In this document: one piece after another, positions 13,001-25,560 of the stretch
Position numbering within the stretch: the stretch's first letter is position 1
How the letters are laid out: the number at the start of each line of letters is the position of its first letter
The notes under the pieces: model-generated
Told to the model about the DNA's origin: nothing
Database searches by the model: none
Seen by the model: the letters and a program-made list of their open reading frames with translations, nothing else
Made by a program: the position numbers and the translations under genes
Assembly (NCBI GenBank): GCA_029379385.1
Contig: CM055611.1
Span: 23,030,092 to 23,094,091 of the forward strand
DNA: 64,000 nucleotides
Direction of reading: 5' to 3'
From: Quillaja saponaria
Lineage: Eukaryota > Streptophyta > Magnoliopsida > Fabales > Quillajaceae

Positions 13001-14123
13001 TCTTAATTTTGAAAAGATAGCTTAGTCAAATGCAAAATGATAGGACACTTCGACACTTTGCATTACAGTTTGGTCCTCATCAAATCATTATTTGTTAGTT
13101 GAAATTTTTTTTTCCCAATAAACCGGAAATGTCTGAAAATCATTATATATATTCCTCTGTTACACTTAGCAACAATGATGAGTACAATACATAAATAAAC
13201 CCCATTGAATTCATAAAAGAAGGTTAGTAACGGTGAAAGAATAATGGTTGGTAATGGTGTATTATTTGTCTATATTTTCATCCATGCATATTTTTATCCT
13301 CCTCATAGTCATTTCATTGCTGAGCAAAAAGACGATGTTATTCCATTTTCATTATTGGTAAGATTGTGATGTGAGCCTTTGAATCAATTCTTTTTGGATT
13401 TTGATCATTATACTTGATTTTATTTTATTGCTTCAGAATTATATATACTTTTTTTATATTGCCTTTAAGGGGGCAAAAATGTACAAAAGCATTTAAAATA
13501 ATTATTCCTAAGAACATACATTTTGTCATATTAATATATATACCGAATTCCACTTTTTTTTCTTTCTTTCTTTTGCTTTATTTGGGAAAAAAGCTTGAGG
13601 TTGGTGGCTTTCCTATAAAGTTTTATTATTCTTCATTTAAAATTATTTAATTTTACTGGCCCCTCTAGAGTGTTATAATTTTGTTGGAGTCCATGTTCCC
13701 ATAAACAAAAGATGAGGTGAACTTTCAAGCCACTTAAAAAACACAAACGTTATTTAAAAGTTAACACTTATCTCAGATTTGATTTGTAATAGAAGAACAG
13801 AATTCATGAAGGTGACCAGTTTTAATGTTCACCATCACCATTCTAACAAGCAACAGAAGACTTGATGAAGCATTCAGCCCCTTGGATGGTTCAGGCTTGT
13901 TAAACGGATAAGATTCTACAGTTCCAAATGTAAAGAATCAAAGTGTAGCCATCAATTATTTGCCGAAGCATAAAGAACCTAACTAGATTGATAGTCCAGC
14001 ATATATGGGTTGATGAAAAACAAACAAAACACAGAGGCTTTACGATTGTGAAAGCTGCAGTATGCTAGACATTGTCTCTTATCTTCTGCGAATTTATTCC
14101 AGAAGAAAAATTGCAGGCGACAC
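10084..14123. other. 4-kb intergenic region, no gene seen
   Basis: 10084 to about 10500 probably contains the esterase 5' UTR and promoter. The rest is AT-rich with many stops in all frames. Short open frames (for example 11415-11609, 12294-12530, 13414-13650) lack start context, conserved motifs or splice partners. No tRNA, microRNA hairpin or clear transposon was recognised. The COX5b 3' UTR lies just below 14124. Confidence 0.5.
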
Positions 14124-17100
14124 TCAGTGATGATGATCATCGTCACCATGTCCATCAGGAGGTCCACCAGGTCCGACCACTTCAAGCTGTGAAAACAACA
14201 GATGTAGTAATTAGAGATACTGTACAATAGCATGTAAAGCTTCCACTCATATAAGCACTATGGGTAATGACATCTATTTATTAATTATGTGCATCAGTCT
14301 CTTGGGTTTTCCAAGTCACATGTAACTATTGTAGGTTTCGTAAATGAAAATAGTATAAATAACACCAGTTGCTTGACAACCATTCAACTGAGTTTAATCA
14401 AATTACGTATCAAGACTAGTTGAAGTGCTCTACAAAGATTCACATCCCCATTGAATTTCCACTCACCCTTCTGGAACCACATCAGAAACAATATTAGAAG
14501 TGGTGAAAATTTTCACTTCCAAGGGAATCCAACACCTCGTACAACCATCTGTACAATAGTCTCTGGCCGAGACACCAAATTAACGATAAACCCATTAAAA
14601 GAAAAGTACTAGACACTGGGCTCCAAAGAGGATGGAAAGACAAGAATAGAATTCTCAAGACACTTCCCTTTTTTAATCATCTTATCTAAATATTTAGAAC
14701 CAATCTCGATTGGTCATTGATTCTTTACAATGTTCTCAAGAATTTTGGGCCTTGTCAAGTTAGGTTTAAGTTGAGTACAATCTCACACAATAATGTAACC
14801 TTAAATGAGCTCCCAGCAACCATTTCCAGCTGACTGGAGCTCAAGCAGCTGGATATCAACACAATCCAGCTTGTTTTGAGAAAGAGTAACATTGTCCAAA
14901 GTTAAAAATAATATATAGCTTCTGCTCAGCATTACAATCAAAATCAATGTCAATGTTAGAACTTAGAACCACTATCATGAAGCTTCTCTCAATTTCATAA
15001 TAGAAATCTCAATTGAGCATTGTTCTTGGTTCCCTTTGGAGTTCTGCAGCTGGAGATTTTTAGGGTGTTTCCATTGTCTATATGCAGCATGATTGGCTAT
15101 TCTTTTGTTTTAAGCTACCTCTTTCTATTTCTCTTTATTTTGTTTTGCCGAGGAGGACTCTCCAACTAGTTAGGGATTTAAAGCTTAGTTGATTTGAGTT
15201 GCCTGAGGAGGACTCCTTGTCCTCCATTTTGTACTTTATTTCCCTCTTAATGAGAGTATCATTTTCTACATAGATAAAAAAAAAAAAAAAAAATTACTAT
15301 ATAAATCCTTGCTCACAACAACCAGGATCATATCAGTACTTTGTATTGATTGAGCATGGAATGCTTGGCACGTGCCTGTTGAAGCTACCTACAGGATTCT
15401 TAGTAGGCAAGAACCAAGAAAATGAAAAGGCTACTTAATCAATCATTTATAACGTGTGTATGAATCAGATAGTTGAATAATCTACAAATCGGAATACCCA
15501 CCAGATTTTTATAGGGGTACGGTGTAGCAATGTTCCATGAGGTTAGAAATATGTTGTGGCCCTATTCCCCCGCCATTAGAATGCATGTATATGTGTTTTT
15601 CCATCCCATGTGTGGTTTGTGTAGTTATTGGATATATTCATCAAACTTGATATAAACTCTATGTCTGAAAGTATTATAATTAAAACCAGGGGAAAAATTC
15701 AAGTTTGAATCTCAACTTACCACAAAATATTGTGAGCACACTGGACATTCATGAGGCTTTCCATTCTCCAGCCAAAACCAAACAACATCGTGCTCATCCT
15801 CTGCAGTTAAAAAACAAGTAAATCACAGAGCTTTACCAAACTGAAGCTATGAAATTTTTTACACATTTCATTTAGAAGCTCGTAAACACGCTCACACACA
15901 AAGAAATATAGAGCAGGACAAGGAGAACCCACCGCCTTCACCTCCTGGGCACCCAACTATCCTTTTGTCATAGTAAGACTTAATAACAGCAGGAGATTCC
16001 TGCAAGCCCCAAAAGTGACAAAAGTGATATGAATGTGACTGTTCCCAAAATCTTTATATCTTTAGTCCAAAAGGAAAAGGGTAAAAATTCTTTCCAATCA
16101 TGAGATATACCACAAAAGGAAAATAGTAAATACAAATAGAGTTATTTAACGGATGATTCCACGAGTATTGATATAAACTACTAAAAAATAGTGAAAAAGG
16201 GAACACAACAAGCTGATGCACAACACTTCACATAACCCCCTACTGGAAAGAATTAGAAAAAAGAAAATCTATCAGCTTCATAATTGAAGTCTAAAAGGCT
16301 AACACAAGAATCTAAATTCAGATTGATCTTTTTAAGAAATAACAAGATTATAAAGTTCTTCTCAACCAGTTAATGAAGTGGATCAGGACAATCTAAAGAT
16401 AGTCGGAACCTATGTGACAAAATATGCTATGAGGGCATTGGCATCCTCTACATATAGAGATATACAATATCCCCCTCTCACTTTGACTGATCATACTCAA
16501 AGGAAACTATGTTGTACATAAACTAATACAATGCAGTTAGGTTCACCCCATGGAAGGGCAGAAACATGCCAAAGGAATATCAAGAATCCCGTGCTTTGGA
16601 ATATTTCCTAAGGAGTCTTTACTACTCTTTTAGAAGGTGGCTTCCAGCGTATATAAGATAGTTTTTCTTCAAAGCTCCAAAAGAGCATATGTAAAAGATA
16701 TAGGCACATGCTACAAAACAAGCAAAAGACACCAAAATATATCATCCACCACAAAACCTTGAATACACTCGGGTATCTCTCCAATCCATGTCTTAAGCAC
16801 ACCACATGACCTGCCCATCTAGCTATAAGCTACTTTGTTCTCAGCTCCATACACAAGCACCACTAAAGTTCCCGAACCATGAGAGCAGCAAGCTAAAGTC
16901 ATAAGCAGCAGACAAAATTCCTATGTTATTCAAATATCAGGTATGTCATGTCAGTTCACAAGAAATCATATCCAGAATCTCTTTAGCTGACAAGCAATTA
17001 ACTTCCACATTTGAAATCAGAACTTGTATGCATCTAGTGAGCTGAATTGCTCTCTAACAATTCAAACAACTTTATAACATGCAACTGAAAGTTGTTTTAG

Positions 17101-18147
17101 ACAATTATGTCCCAACGTCATGACTACAAAGAAAAAAGAATTGCACCCAAGACCCTGTAGTTCCATCATTTAAAAAAAGAAAAGGGCCAGCAAAAAGTAT
17201 GTGACACATTTTAAAACTTCTTGCAATTCAAGAAATCAAAGCAAGATTTGTGGAGAAACAAAATTAAATCATTCCACTCCAACTGGCATTAAAAGGAGTC
17301 AATATGTCTAATTAAAGCTCTAATTGATCCACATATATCAATTACAAGTCATATGAGTAACATTGAACCTGTAATGAGCTATTGTATAAAAAAAACACAG
17401 ACCTTCGTGCCAAAAGGACCAACTGGGTAGTTTATGTCAAGAAGCTTCTTTCCCTAGACAAGTAAGAAAAGGGATAGACAACAGTTAGAATCATCCTTCA
17501 ACACCCAAAAAGAATCAATACAAGCACCGCAACACAAAAACAGAATCGTCCAGTGGCAAAGAAATTCAAGGAAAATAATACTCAAAGTAACGATCTTGTT
17601 TGAGACTGTGATAAGCCACAGGTTTTACTAAATAACACAGCTCATGTGAATCCATTTTTCCTGCTGTCTTGGTGCCAAGAAAATTAAAACGGAAAACTAA
17701 CTCTTAATTCCCTTCTCTCAAATCCATTTTCCCATTAACCAACCAAAGTTCTTTAAAAAAACACGCACACACAATAAAGAGAGTCACCTCAAGCTCAGCC
17801 TCAAGCTCCTCACGCTCATGCCCGGTGGCAATTGGCATTACATCCTCAACAGTCTTCTTCACGGCACCATCCGCTAAAAAATCAAATGGCATAAATCAAT
17901 GCGCGTACAGCTCAAAAATTGATAGAATTTTCCAAAGACCCAGTCCAACAAAATTGAGGTTAGAAATGAGCGAGAGTATACCGGAACCAGTGCTAAAATG
18001 GCGGCTGGGAATGACAGACGGTGAGCGAGAAACAAATTGTGGAGTAGTGGCAGTGAATCGATATGCTGTGGAAACAGATCGTGAAGGAGTAGTAGCAGCT
18101 ATCCTAGCTAAGGATTTGAGCTGAGAAGAAGCAAGTCTCCGCCACAT
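14124..18147 (-). CDS. COX5b: Cytochrome c oxidase subunit 5b (COX5b), mitochondrial
   Basis: Six exons on the minus strand: 18147-17982, 17873-17788, 17453-17403, 15999-15933, 15800-15721 and 14186-14124, total 513 nt, 170 residues, no frame break. The N-terminus MWRRLASSQLKSLARIAATT is an Arg/Ser-rich mitochondrial presequence up to about residue 50. The mature part has ADGAVKKTVEDVMPIATGHE and GKKLLDINYPVGPFGTKE. The zinc-binding region follows: IVGCPGGEGEDEHDVVWFWL then HECPVCSQYFVL. One Cys and the Cys-x2-Cys pair are present, as in the family. The C-terminus is acidic and His-rich (DGHGDDDHHH). This nuclear subunit binds zinc on the matrix side of respiratory complex IV. Intron 5 is about 1.5 kb and may hold a retroposed sequence. 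Confidence 0.95.
15000..15297 (+). mobile_element. Possible 3' end of a retroposon in COX5b intron 5
   Basis: A less AT-rich block with two similar GAGGAGGACTC words (about 15150 and 15205) ends in CTCTTAATGAGAGTATCATTTTC, then a run of about 17 A. Such a 3' end with an A tail suits a truncated LINE- or SINE-like insertion. I found no target-site duplication, so this is tentative. Confidence 0.25.
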
Positions 18148-21120
18148 GGTTTAAATCTTGAAGAACCCTTTCTAGGGTTTTGATCTCGGGTAGCCCCCTC
18201 TGCTTATTGTCTTCGTAGCTTTCTATGGCTCGGTTTGAACTTCCTATGTGGTTTTTCTCTCTAAAATTGGAAATGGTGAAGAGCGGCTACTTAGGAATGT
18301 TCGTTTTTCTTAAAATTATTTAATTATAATTGATAATTAATTTTTTTTTTATAATAAAAATTACTTACATTTTATAAATTAATTAATTAAAAGTTGTGCT
18401 GGTGTTTGTTAAAATAATTATTTAATTAATTATATTCAGTAAAAATTATTAGAAATGATACTGAATTTAGATAAAAAAAATATTTTTTATTCACAAATAT
18501 AATGTATTTTTTTCTCTTTCTAATCACTTGAAAATGAAAATTTTATTTTGCATGCTTCATTTATGTTTAATTAATAATCAGATCAAGTAATGAACATACA
18601 TTTAAATGAAAGATTTTATTTCAACTAATTATTAGTCTTCATGCAAAAATAATAAAATTTTAATATATTTTTAGTGTTATTAAATTTATCTATCCCTTTA
18701 AAATTTAGTTTTAATCTTTTAAAAAAATATTTTTAATTATTATGAGCTCAAAAATAAGATGAAGGAAAAAAAAATGACGATGATAAATTTCATACTAATT
18801 CACAAGTAGGTGATAATTATCTACACATATTTTTAAATAAACATTCTTCATGAAAATTAAAAGATAAATATTGATAGAAATTATTTTTGGGCCCTTGAAT
18901 TTTTATTTTATTTTTTGTAATTATTATTGAAGTGAATATGTTATTCTTTATAACTTAGGTTTATACTGCATTAATGGAGGCAAATCCATTAGAAAAAAAA
19001 AATTATAAAAAAATTCATTACAATTAATTATATACAAATTAATCATGAACAATAATTTTATTTGTGAAAAGTACTGGCATATAATATTTATGTCAATTTT
19101 TATTAATTTAACTAACATTATATGACATTAGGGTATTATTTGTTAAAATCTAAAAAAATTTGTAGGCAAAAAAAGTTAAACCCAAGACCACTTAGTAAGT
19201 ATTTAGGCAAATTACTACTAAATCAAGTAACAATTTATATTAATTTTTTTTATATAAATGGATTTATTATAAATGTATATATAAATAGTAAATTTTTTAT
19301 TAAATAATATTAAACAAACTAGCTCACGAGTCGAGTCTTGGAAAGATCGAGCGGCTCGTTTTACTAAACGAGCTCAAAATAAAGCTCAAGATCGGTTCAT
19401 TTAAAAAAACGAGCCGAGCTTGATCCGAGCTCTTAACGAGTAGCTCACGAGCTGTTCACGAACTAGCTCGGCTTATTGCCACCACTGAGGAATAGTATAG
19501 TTTTTTGTTTGATCAAACGTAATTATTATAAAATTTAATTATATTTTTTTCTTCTGATTATAATAAATAAGCTCATAAAAATACAATTATAATCTAAAAT
19601 TTTTATAAAAAAAAAAAATCTTCTAATTAAATATAAATTATTATTTTACTATAATCAGAATTGGTCATATTGTAATCACAATTAAAAACTTCTACCCACA
19701 AGACGTGGATCAAGAGGTGAAGCACGCTTGAGCTCAGTAATTGAAAGGCCTCTGCAATTTCAAGACTTTGAGCTTACATGAAAACATAGATAGGGAGGTG
19801 TAGCCACGAATCTTGCTTACATCCAAAAGGTGTGGAGAGATATTCAGGAGATACAAAAAATAAAAATAAAAATAAAAAAATTACTAAAAACCTCTTACAA
19901 GAGCATTACCTGCATGAAGAGATTGACTTGTCACCTGACAAAGGTTTTCCTCATATGCGACCGGAGCTAACGAACTGAGAAGGCTAAGTTGTTTCGCATA
20001 AGGTTTGTTTGGTATTAGGCTTCTGACGAGAATTTAAGGAGGGAAAATGGATTGAGCGTTCGATCCTACAAAATAGGAATGGGTCCGATCCGAACAAATA
20101 TTGTGACATTTTTTTTCTTATTTTTACTTATTATTATAATTTCATGAAGTTTGAGATTTGTGAATGTGTTGTGTGTAATTGCAATAACTCAGTGGCAATG
20201 ACTTGGATTAAGTAAAAATCGATTTGATATAAAGTAAACTCTTAAGTTATAAATTTCTCTATGAAAACTGTGATTTGATTTGATATTTATCCAATATAGT
20301 ATTATATAAACTATGATTTGAATTGATATTTATTATTATAAATTTGATTCAATTTGATATAAAATGGACATACCTTACATTATCTGTATCCTATTAATAT
20401 TTGTGTTATTTTATTTATTTTTAATGAACATATTTTATGTTATTCTTAGTTTGAATATAAATAAAATGTTTTTAATCGGATTGAAAATATAATTAATTAA
20501 GATACATGTAAATTGATTCGAAAATATTTGAATTCTGAATAAAAAAATTAAAATTTCATATAACTAATGTCTTAAAATCTAGATGCCATGCAGACTGTAG
20601 GATGTGTTAAATGTGCATTTGCAAATGTAAGCACAATACTACAAGAGTCAAAGAATGTTGAAAAAAGAAGAAAAATTGGTCCGTAGCCGCCTTTGTTCGA
20701 CCACCTGCTACAATCATCCCATTGTCTACGGCTTATACTTTTCAATGTCTAATTGAAGCCGCCCATTTTAACGACAACAAGCCCATACACGTAGCTCTCC
20801 CTGTCCCAGCAGCCCCGTAATTTTTAGAATTTAAAACAATAATTGTATCTCAATTATTATTATAATGAACAAAAAGTAAAAGACATTATATTTTCTCATC
20901 AAAAGAAATTAAAAAAAAAAACAATTATATTGTATTAAATTTTAATTTCATTGAATATAAACCATATATCAGCTAGATGTTTTAATTCAGTGATCCAAAC
21001 TTCCAATCTTTGTCCTCACATAAACAAAAAATGAGTACTTACTTTCTAACCCATTAGTGAATTTTTACAAAAACTTCAAAATTTCTCCTAATTTTGGTGA
21101 AAAATGCATATACTTTTGCA
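18148..21120. other. 3-kb intergenic region, very AT-rich
   Basis: 18148 to about 18300 should hold the COX5b leader and promoter. 18300-19310 is almost pure A/T with no coding frame. A GC-richer repeat fragment is at 19318-19485. From 19680 to 20100 there is mixed sequence of unknown origin. 20680-20830, with GCCCATACACGTAG, could belong to the cytochrome c1 promoter or 5' UTR. Confidence 0.45.
19318..19485. repeat. Dispersed GAGCTCG/ACGAGC-rich repeat fragment, copy 1
   Basis: A GC-richer island in A/T DNA, packed with inverted words (ACGAGC, GAGCTC, CGAGCCGAGC, AGCTCACGAG). Its start, ACTAGCTCACGAGTCGAGTC, resembles the start of a second fragment near 33205 (GAGCTAGCTCACGAGCTGAG). Both look like decayed members of one dispersed plant repeat. 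Family not identified. Confidence 0.5.
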
Positions 21121-21135
21121 GGTTTTTGGAAGAAG

Positions 21136-23263
21136 ATGAAGATAGGAATTACTGGTACCCAATTTACTGCGAAGCTTTTTGCCATCAGTTTTAGAGTACG
21201 TTACGTCAATCATCAGTTGGTAATTATACAAATATATAGAGGATTGCTTGCGTGGTTTCAGTAATTTGAAGATAATTCTATGCTTGTTTTATGTTTTATT
21301 TGTTAACCTAAAACTGGCATACCCCTTAATTTTCTAATTTAGAAAGTTTCATGTTTTCAGGTGAATTTTAGTTATATATGTTTCCGTTTTCCACTTTCTT
21401 TTATTTTTTTCTGCTCACCTATAGATGTATATATATATATGAATGGAAGACCCCTGAAAAATTGCCTTTCCTTCTAAGGAAACAAGACCAAGACAGGTTT
21501 GGATCTGCTGGCACAAATTCTGTAAGACTGCTTGCACTCCTTGGTGCGGGTGTGACAGGGTTTTTAAGTTGTGCAACAGTATCTTATTCCGATGAAGCCG
21601 AACTTGGCTTGGAGTGTCCTAACTATTCATGGCCTCATAAAGGAATCCTCAGTTCATACGACCATGCCTCGTAAGTTAATTGTTCTCTGTTAACTATATA
21701 GAATTGTTGTTCTGAGGTTCTACTTGGATTGCTTTTATTATTTCTTTTGGTTGTTAAAGGCAGCTTTAGGAAATTTCCTGCACTCTTGATCACATCCTCT
21801 TACCTTTAAATTATGTTGTGCTTGTGCCAATATTACTTGTATAGTAGACTGTTTTCTCATCCCATTATTGGCTGACTGTATATGAGTAGGATTCGTAGGG
21901 GTCACCAGGTCTACCAACAAGTTTGTGCATCTTGCCACTCAATGTCTTTAATCTCATATCGTGATCTTGTGGGTGTGGCATACACTGAAGAAGAGACAAA
22001 AGCTATGGCAGCAGAAATCGAGGTTCTTGATGGACCTAATGATGAGGTTGAGATGTTCACCCGCCCTGGCAAGCTAAGTGATCGTTTCCCTCAGCCATAT
22101 GCTTATGAAGCTGCAGCTAGGTTTGCCAATGGAGGGGCATATCCTCCAGACCTAAGTCTCATCACCAAGGTATCTTTGGTCTTCTGAGCTTTGCTATAGA
22201 AACTAAGCATTTTTTATGAAATGTCATTGACACCATGATCTTTTAGGCCCGTCATAATGGCCAGAACTATGTATTTTCTCTCCTAACTGGTTACCGTGAT
22301 CCTCCTGCTGGCATCTCGGTAATTTCTATATCTCAATTATAAGACATGTTACTGTGATCTTCCTGCTCAGAAAATTGTTATCTTTCAAAACGTTTGCATT
22401 GTTTCTTTTCTTCATTTCTTTTCTAGGAGTATTCGATGATGAAAATGGAATAGGATACTATTTGTATGCTCCTTTCGACTAAAATTTTGGATGAGTTTTG
22501 TATATTATCCTTAAACTAAATTGAAGATTCGAGAAGGACTGCACTACAATCCTTATTTCCCTGGTGGAGCAATAGCTATGCCCAAAATGCTCAGTGATGG
22601 TGCTGTTGAATATGAAGATGGTACCCCTGCATCAGAATCTCAAGTAATGTGATGTTTCTGTTTCATTTGACATTCATTTATCAGACATGATTTCTCATAT
22701 TGTTTTCCAATCTTTGCACAGATGGGTAAAGATGTCGTGACATTTTTGGCATGGGCTGCTGAACCAGAAATGGAAGAGAGAAAGCTGGTAACATATGTTG
22801 AATTTCATCACTGTCAATATAATCTTGTTATGTGATATTATTGACATATGAACACCTTAAGAGAAAGAATCACCACCATTGAATGTTCTTAATCCTAAAT
22901 AAAGTCTTACAGATTTCTTCTTAGGTGAGATTTAGTGTTAGAATTCTTATTTTTGCATACCAAATGTGCTTAAGTATCGTGCTTGTTTGCAGACTATAAT
23001 CCCTGGTCTACCACCTGGATATAGGACAGTCATCATTTAGAGTGCAGTTCATTTAAATTAATTTCTGCAACTGTCTCTAACACGTTTTAGTTTCTGCAAC
23101 TGCTAAATATGAACATCTGAATTCATTACGCGATGAAAATTTACAAATGGGATTTAAGTGGATATTGGTGCTGTCATTAGCACTTCTCCAAGCAGGTTAT
23201 CAAAGACGCTTGAGATCGTCTATCTTCAAGTCACGCAAACTGATCCTTGATGTTGTGAATTGA
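21136..23263 (+). CDS. CYC1: Cytochrome c1 of respiratory complex III
   Basis: Clear exons: about 21450-21670, 21890-22169, 22247-22318, 22527-22643 and 22722-22787. Landmarks: [18 protein letters not shown] (presequence membrane part), [39 protein letters not shown] (CASCH haem c site), [41 protein letters not shown] (axial Met region) and EPEMEERKL. The C-terminal anchor exon is at 23147-23263 ([20 protein letters not shown]). The base pair before its ATG is AA, not the AG an acceptor needs. An AG 12 bases on (codon AAG) would splice in frame and drop four residues. Otherwise a short exon at 22993-23040 (ends GYRTVII, TAG) gives a protein without the anchor. The first exon is uncertain: an ATG at 21136 after an acceptor at 21120 is my candidate. 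The protein is bound to the inner mitochondrial membrane and passes electrons to cytochrome c. Confidence 0.88.
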
Positions 23264-23676
23264 TCACTCCACGAAAGCTTCAATGTCGGTATGCGAGCTC
23301 TAGAGAACATGAGATTGCAATTTGCAATTACTGTGTCTTGTATTAGATGGTCTAAGGACTTTATCTGGCATTCATAACAAAATAAGTATACATGGGAAGC
23401 TGCTTTGCTTATAGAAAATATGGCACCTGCAAGACCAGAAGATCTTGTGGAGATTCAGGGCAAACTAATTCCACTGCAGTTCAGTCTGTAAAATAGAAGC
23501 AAAACAATGGTTCAGTTGAATTCAGTTTGACCCTTAACAGTGTTCAGAAGCTTCAGTCTTTTTGATAAAGTTTGGAATCAAACAAATCTCAGTACATAAT
23601 ATTATACAGAACTAATGAAACACACCTGTGCATATGACTGAGTTTCTTGTTCATGGAAAAGAAGAGAAATTGATAA
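23264..23676. other. Cytochrome c1 3' flank
   Basis: 3' UTR and flank of cytochrome c1, converging on peptide A. It is repeated at about 26265-26680 with scattered differences. No further gene. Confidence 0.5.
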
Positions 23677-23964
23677 TCAGGAATGTTTTTTTATATAACC
23701 ACATTTCAATAAACAATTATAGAGACATGGCAGCCATAAGTGGTTTTCACTTATTCCCTTAAAATAGCAATATACAGAACATGTTAAATCACATGATCCA
23801 GAGTTCTTCCAGAAAGGAGGAGGAAGAGGTCGGCGGCTATGAGATTGTTCATCAGAACTATAAGAAGGAAGAAGAGATGTAGAGACAGAGTCACCTGCTT
23901 GTGAAACAACCAAAATCATTCCCATTATCTTCAACAAAATTCTTCTGACATGAGTATCATCCAT
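23677..23964 (-). CDS. Small cysteine-rich secreted peptide A
   Basis: An intronless 95-residue frame on the minus strand. The ATG at 23964 is conserved in the duplicate. A hydrophobic stretch (ILLKIMGMILVVSQAG) suits a signal peptide. A spacer rich in Ser and Pro follows (DEQSHSRRPLPPPFW), then a cysteine core: GSCDLTCSVYC, 13 residues, CLYNCLLKCGY. The six cysteines form C-x3-C-x3-C ... C-x3-C-x3-C. The i/i+4/i+8 spacing suggests two short helices joined by three disulfides. Peptide B nearby has the same core after a similar FPTFWRRTG lead. I do not recognise a named family; alpha-hairpinins have only C-x3-C pairs. Role unknown: secreted signal or defence peptide is inference. Confidence 0.6.
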   Translation of the reverse strand: MDDTHVRRILLKIMGMILVVSQAGDSVSTSLLPSYSSDEQSHSRRPLPPPFWKNSGSCDLTCSVYCYFKGISENHLWLPCLYNCLLKCGYIKKHS

Positions 23965-24983
23965 GACTCTTGCTATGCTTTTTTTAGTCCTCTATGGTTT
24001 TGTTTATTTAGGTTGTAACCATAATTATTGACTTATATGAACTCTACATTGAGCTACCATAGAAATAATTAAAGTAGGAAAACTTTTCAAGTTATAGAGC
24101 TGCTGTTTTATAGCAAATGAAATTGGCTAAAGAAGGAGAAGAATAGTTGTTTTGAAATATATGGTACCTTTTGTTCAAAGAAAGAGATCTTACCATCATT
24201 TTGTTTTTTATTAGGAACCAAACGACCGTAACAATATCTATAACTATGTAAACTAAATTATCTATAATTCAGCTCAATTATTAGAAACTAAATTATAATG
24301 AAGAAAAGTAATTAATTAAAGGAGAATAATATTACTAATGCTAAATTATTCACATTACATTAGTTATAAAATAATCATATTAACAACTACAACAAATTTT
24401 TGTTCCAACTCACTGGGGTCGGACAAAAATTCTTAAAACACTTATTGATATCTGCAGTATAACTTTTATTTTATTTTTCATTCAAAAATCTTCTCAATAG
24501 TTAGGAAGGGTCAATTAGACTTGTGAATTTATTTTTTTTTGAAATTGTTTGATAACCGTAATATACATAAAGAAGATGATAGGGGTTGTCGATAGGACGG
24601 ATGCAAATTCTAAATAAAATAAAATAAAATTCTTTGAGTAGATTTTGAGAAAAAGAGAAAGAAGCATCTTCTAGGATTAAAAAGAATCTGATAATAAATT
24701 TTTTTTTAATAAAAGTTACATATGATAATACATAGCACCTTGTGGCCAAAAGAATGAAGAAGAGAAGAATAGAAAAATAAGACAATAATTTCAGCTAAGA
24801 ACATTTACATTATCTTGAAATTGAATTGCCCAAAGTATTCATAAAATAAAAATAGGAGACCCTCAAAAACAAAATATAAATATTTTTTCTCCTACAGATA
24901 TTTCCTTTAATGAAGAGTATCGAAATAGCTTTCACTTAATCACGTCATATTGTTAATTAAAATTCAGCAAATATCGAGATGAT
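23965..24983. other. Spacer between peptides A and B, left unit
   Basis: AT-rich spacer that aligns with about 26956-28456 in the right unit, apart from the 598-bp transposon there and about 200 bp of extra AT-rich sequence here (24520-24740). It should hold the peptide A promoter and the peptide B 3' UTR. No gene seen. Confidence 0.5.
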
Positions 24984-25259
24984 CTATAGTTTGAAAAAAT
25001 TTACCACTATAATGATTCGTAAGCGCAATTTATGAACCATTTGTAAAAACAATTGTATGTATTCAAAGGAATCATGTCCGCCGAATTTGGTACAAAACGG
25101 AATGCAAAGGACACCACAATTTCCAGTCCTCCTCCAGAAAGTTGGAAAACCCTTGCGCTTTGGCAAATGATGATGATTACTTGGAATCTCATTGCCTTGC
25201 ACTTCCACAACAACCAAAATCATCAGACTCAAAATCACTGCAAAAACACTTCCATTCAT
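24984..25259 (-). pseudogene. Frameshifted copy of cysteine-rich peptide B (left unit)
   Basis: This matches the intact peptide B at 28457-28714: same start (MNGSVFAVILSLMILVVVEV), same lead (GFPTFWRRTGNCGVLC) and the first three cysteines. One extra base near 25060, against the right copy, shifts the frame. The second cysteine cluster is then lost and the frame runs on to 24984 through unrelated residues. An upstream in-frame ATG exists here but not in the right copy, so 25259 is taken as the start. It looks decayed, unless the extra base is a sequence error. Confidence 0.7.
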
Positions 25260-25560
25260 GATTACTCTCCTCCTTCTCATGAAATCTAAACTTTTACTAA
25301 TTTCTTCTACATGAATGCATATCTCAATTTTCAAACCCTTATATAATAATATGAAAATGGTGGTGACTCTTCAGTAACGTATGGGTTAACGTTTGAAATT
25401 AGAAAGTTATTCTGTAAGCAACCATTTCAAATTCAGTTTGGTTAACAGCTTGTATACTTCAATGGCAATAAGTATATAATATATTGTATTTGATCAAAAT
25501 GTTCAGTTCGTTCAAAGGGTGTGACATTGCTTATATATTATTATATATATAAATTGGATG

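Noticed and set aside
14124..23263. Organelle DNA inserted in the nucleus
   Set aside because: COX5b and cytochrome c1 are normal nuclear genes with presequences and spliceosomal introns.
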